Assembly (NCBI GenBank): GCA_023382975.1 | Contig: JAHDXO010000014.1 | Span: 62,001-126,000 of the forward strand | Direction: 5' to 3' | Source of the DNA: Pirellulaceae bacterium | Lineage (GTDB): Bacteria > Planctomycetota > Planctomycetia > Pirellulales > Pirellulaceae | DNA: 64,000 nt | Shown: positions 63,306-64,000 of the stretch, piece after piece | How positions within the stretch are numbered: position 1 is the stretch's first letter | Layout of the letters: every line of letters starts with the position of its first letter | Position numbers and translations under genes: made by a program | The notes under the pieces: generated by a model | What the model saw: the letters and a program-made list of their open reading frames with translations, nothing else | The model's database searches: none | What the model was told of the DNA's origin: nothing

Positions 63306-64000
63306 TCAATCTCCGGACGCGTTCAATTCCAGCATGGAACGGTGCGCGTCGCCCAGCAGGATGCAGGACTCGTACTGGCGACTCAGGCGGGCGATCTGCT
63401 CGGGACCGGACACGTATCCGATCCCCAGTTCTTCGACCGTGTCCTCGGCCAAGCCGCTTAGCAGGAACACCTCGACGCGCGAGCGGGCATCCAACAGCAG
63501 CAGGGCGGCCAGTGCGTCGTGCGACCGGTCTCGGAGGATCTCCCGCCGCGCGACTTGGTCGTCCGGTTCGCTGGCCAGACGCTGCAGCGCCGGACCGGGC
63601 CCGCAACGCAGGTCCGTGCAGAGAACGATGGCCCCGTGATCCGCGATCACGGGCAGCGCGGCGTGAAGCGCCCGGCCGAAATTCTCCCATGTCTGTACTT
63701 CGGACGCACCTTCGATGGTCGCGACCACCAGTTGCGGACTCCGCGTCAGCCGATGGAGCCAAGCCGCTTCGCACAGGCTGCGCCCTTGCTCGGCAACCGT
63801 CTCCGCTTCGCCTGCCAGCACGTGAAGCAGCGTGTCACCCAATCCTGGTACGACCTGCACCATCAGGTGAATCCCCAGCAGCCAAGCCGCCTCGTCCGCT
63901 TCCGACCCGTGCCGTTTCTGCTGGACACTCGACTGGGCCGAGCCGGCAGAGCGGAATCGCTGTTGCGTTGCGGTATCGGAAAAAGCCGGGAACAAACTGC
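63306..64000 (-). CDS. LarA-like (nickel-dependent lactate racemase family) protein, 5' end beyond right edge
   Basis: The minus-strand frame is open to the window edge, so the N-terminus with the pincer-cofactor Lys and the histidines is missing. The visible C-terminal part reads PQLVVATIEGASEVQTWENF, GRALHAALPVIADHGAIVLC and later VEVFLLSGLAEDTVEELGIG. This corresponds to the C-terminal domain of LarA/DUF2088 proteins (a domain that collects aldehyde/keto groups and hinges over the cofactor). Planctomycetes often carry several such genes. A role in racemising a hydroxy acid is possible; without the N-terminal domain it cannot be decided. Confidence 0.65.
   Translation of the reverse strand, partial: SLFPAFSDTATQQRFRSAGSAQSSVQQKRHGSEADEAAWLLGIHLMVQVVPGLGDTLLHVLAGEAETVAEQGRSLCEAAWLHRLTRSPQLVVATIEGASEVQTWENFGRALHAALPVIADHGAIVLCTDLRCGPGPALQRLASEPDDQVARREILRDRSHDALAALLLLDARSRVEVFLLSGLAEDTVEELGIGYVSGPEQIARLSRQYESCILLGDAHRSMLELNASGD

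Overview
The window looks like chromosome from a member of the Planctomycetota, probably a Pirellulales-type relative. Supporting this are several secreted formylglycine-type sulfatases, the adjacent DUF1592/DUF1552 pair with a heme c motif and a Tat signal, planctomycete-style Ser/Thr kinases, ECF sigma factors with linked membrane regulators, many Tat- or Sec-exported catabolic proteins, high GC and short operons with ATGA/GTGA overlaps. This assignment is inferred from gene content; no 16S rRNA or other phylogenetic marker was used, although an RNase P RNA gene is present at 61762-62190.

Layout. 1-1513: the 5' part of a GH2 glycosidase, cut by the left edge. 1514-2136: a decayed mobile-element remnant, whose first 129 bp recur at 7652-7780. 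2137-6633: a tight plus-strand operon starting with an ECF sigma factor and a truncated zinc-finger anti-sigma-like gene, followed by a 55-residue membrane peptide, three single-span proteins and a pentapeptide-repeat membrane protein. 6709-7698: a membrane protein whose 3' end runs into the second remnant copy. 7794-12499: PhoD-like phosphatase plus sulfatase. 12726-17333: a secreted unknown, a spore-photoproduct-lyase-like radical SAM protein, a DUF1353 lipoprotein, and a divergent pair of small genes, one a stand-alone WYL-like domain.

17395-30629 (minus): a glycan-degradation cluster with GH97, GH95-like and GH98-like enzymes, a LamG gene remnant, DUF1552 and DUF1592. 30842-39108: sulfatase, M14 carboxypeptidase, PL10-like pectate lyase and a LamG protein. 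Together these fit breakdown of sulfated, possibly fucosylated, polysaccharides.

39149-53948: an orphan DNA methyltransferase, a second ECF sigma/anti-sigma operon, aroE with two CBS-domain proteins, a transmembrane Ser/Thr kinase, an aldehyde ferredoxin oxidoreductase-like enzyme, a DUF6057-like/TolB-like heme pair and an FHA protein. 54088-64000: a di-heme peroxidase, a Gfo/Idh/MocA oxidoreductase, a striking peroxiredoxin-Ser/Thr kinase fusion (56871-58424), a FAD oxidoreductase, a third sulfatase, rnpB, ygfZ and the end of a LarA-like gene.

The strongest candidate for an undescribed system is the peroxiredoxin-kinase fusion. Both peroxiredoxin cysteines are retained and it is joined directly to a soluble kinase, in a neighbourhood that also encodes a peroxidase and an FHA protein. 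The ECF-led membrane operon at 2137-6633 is second.
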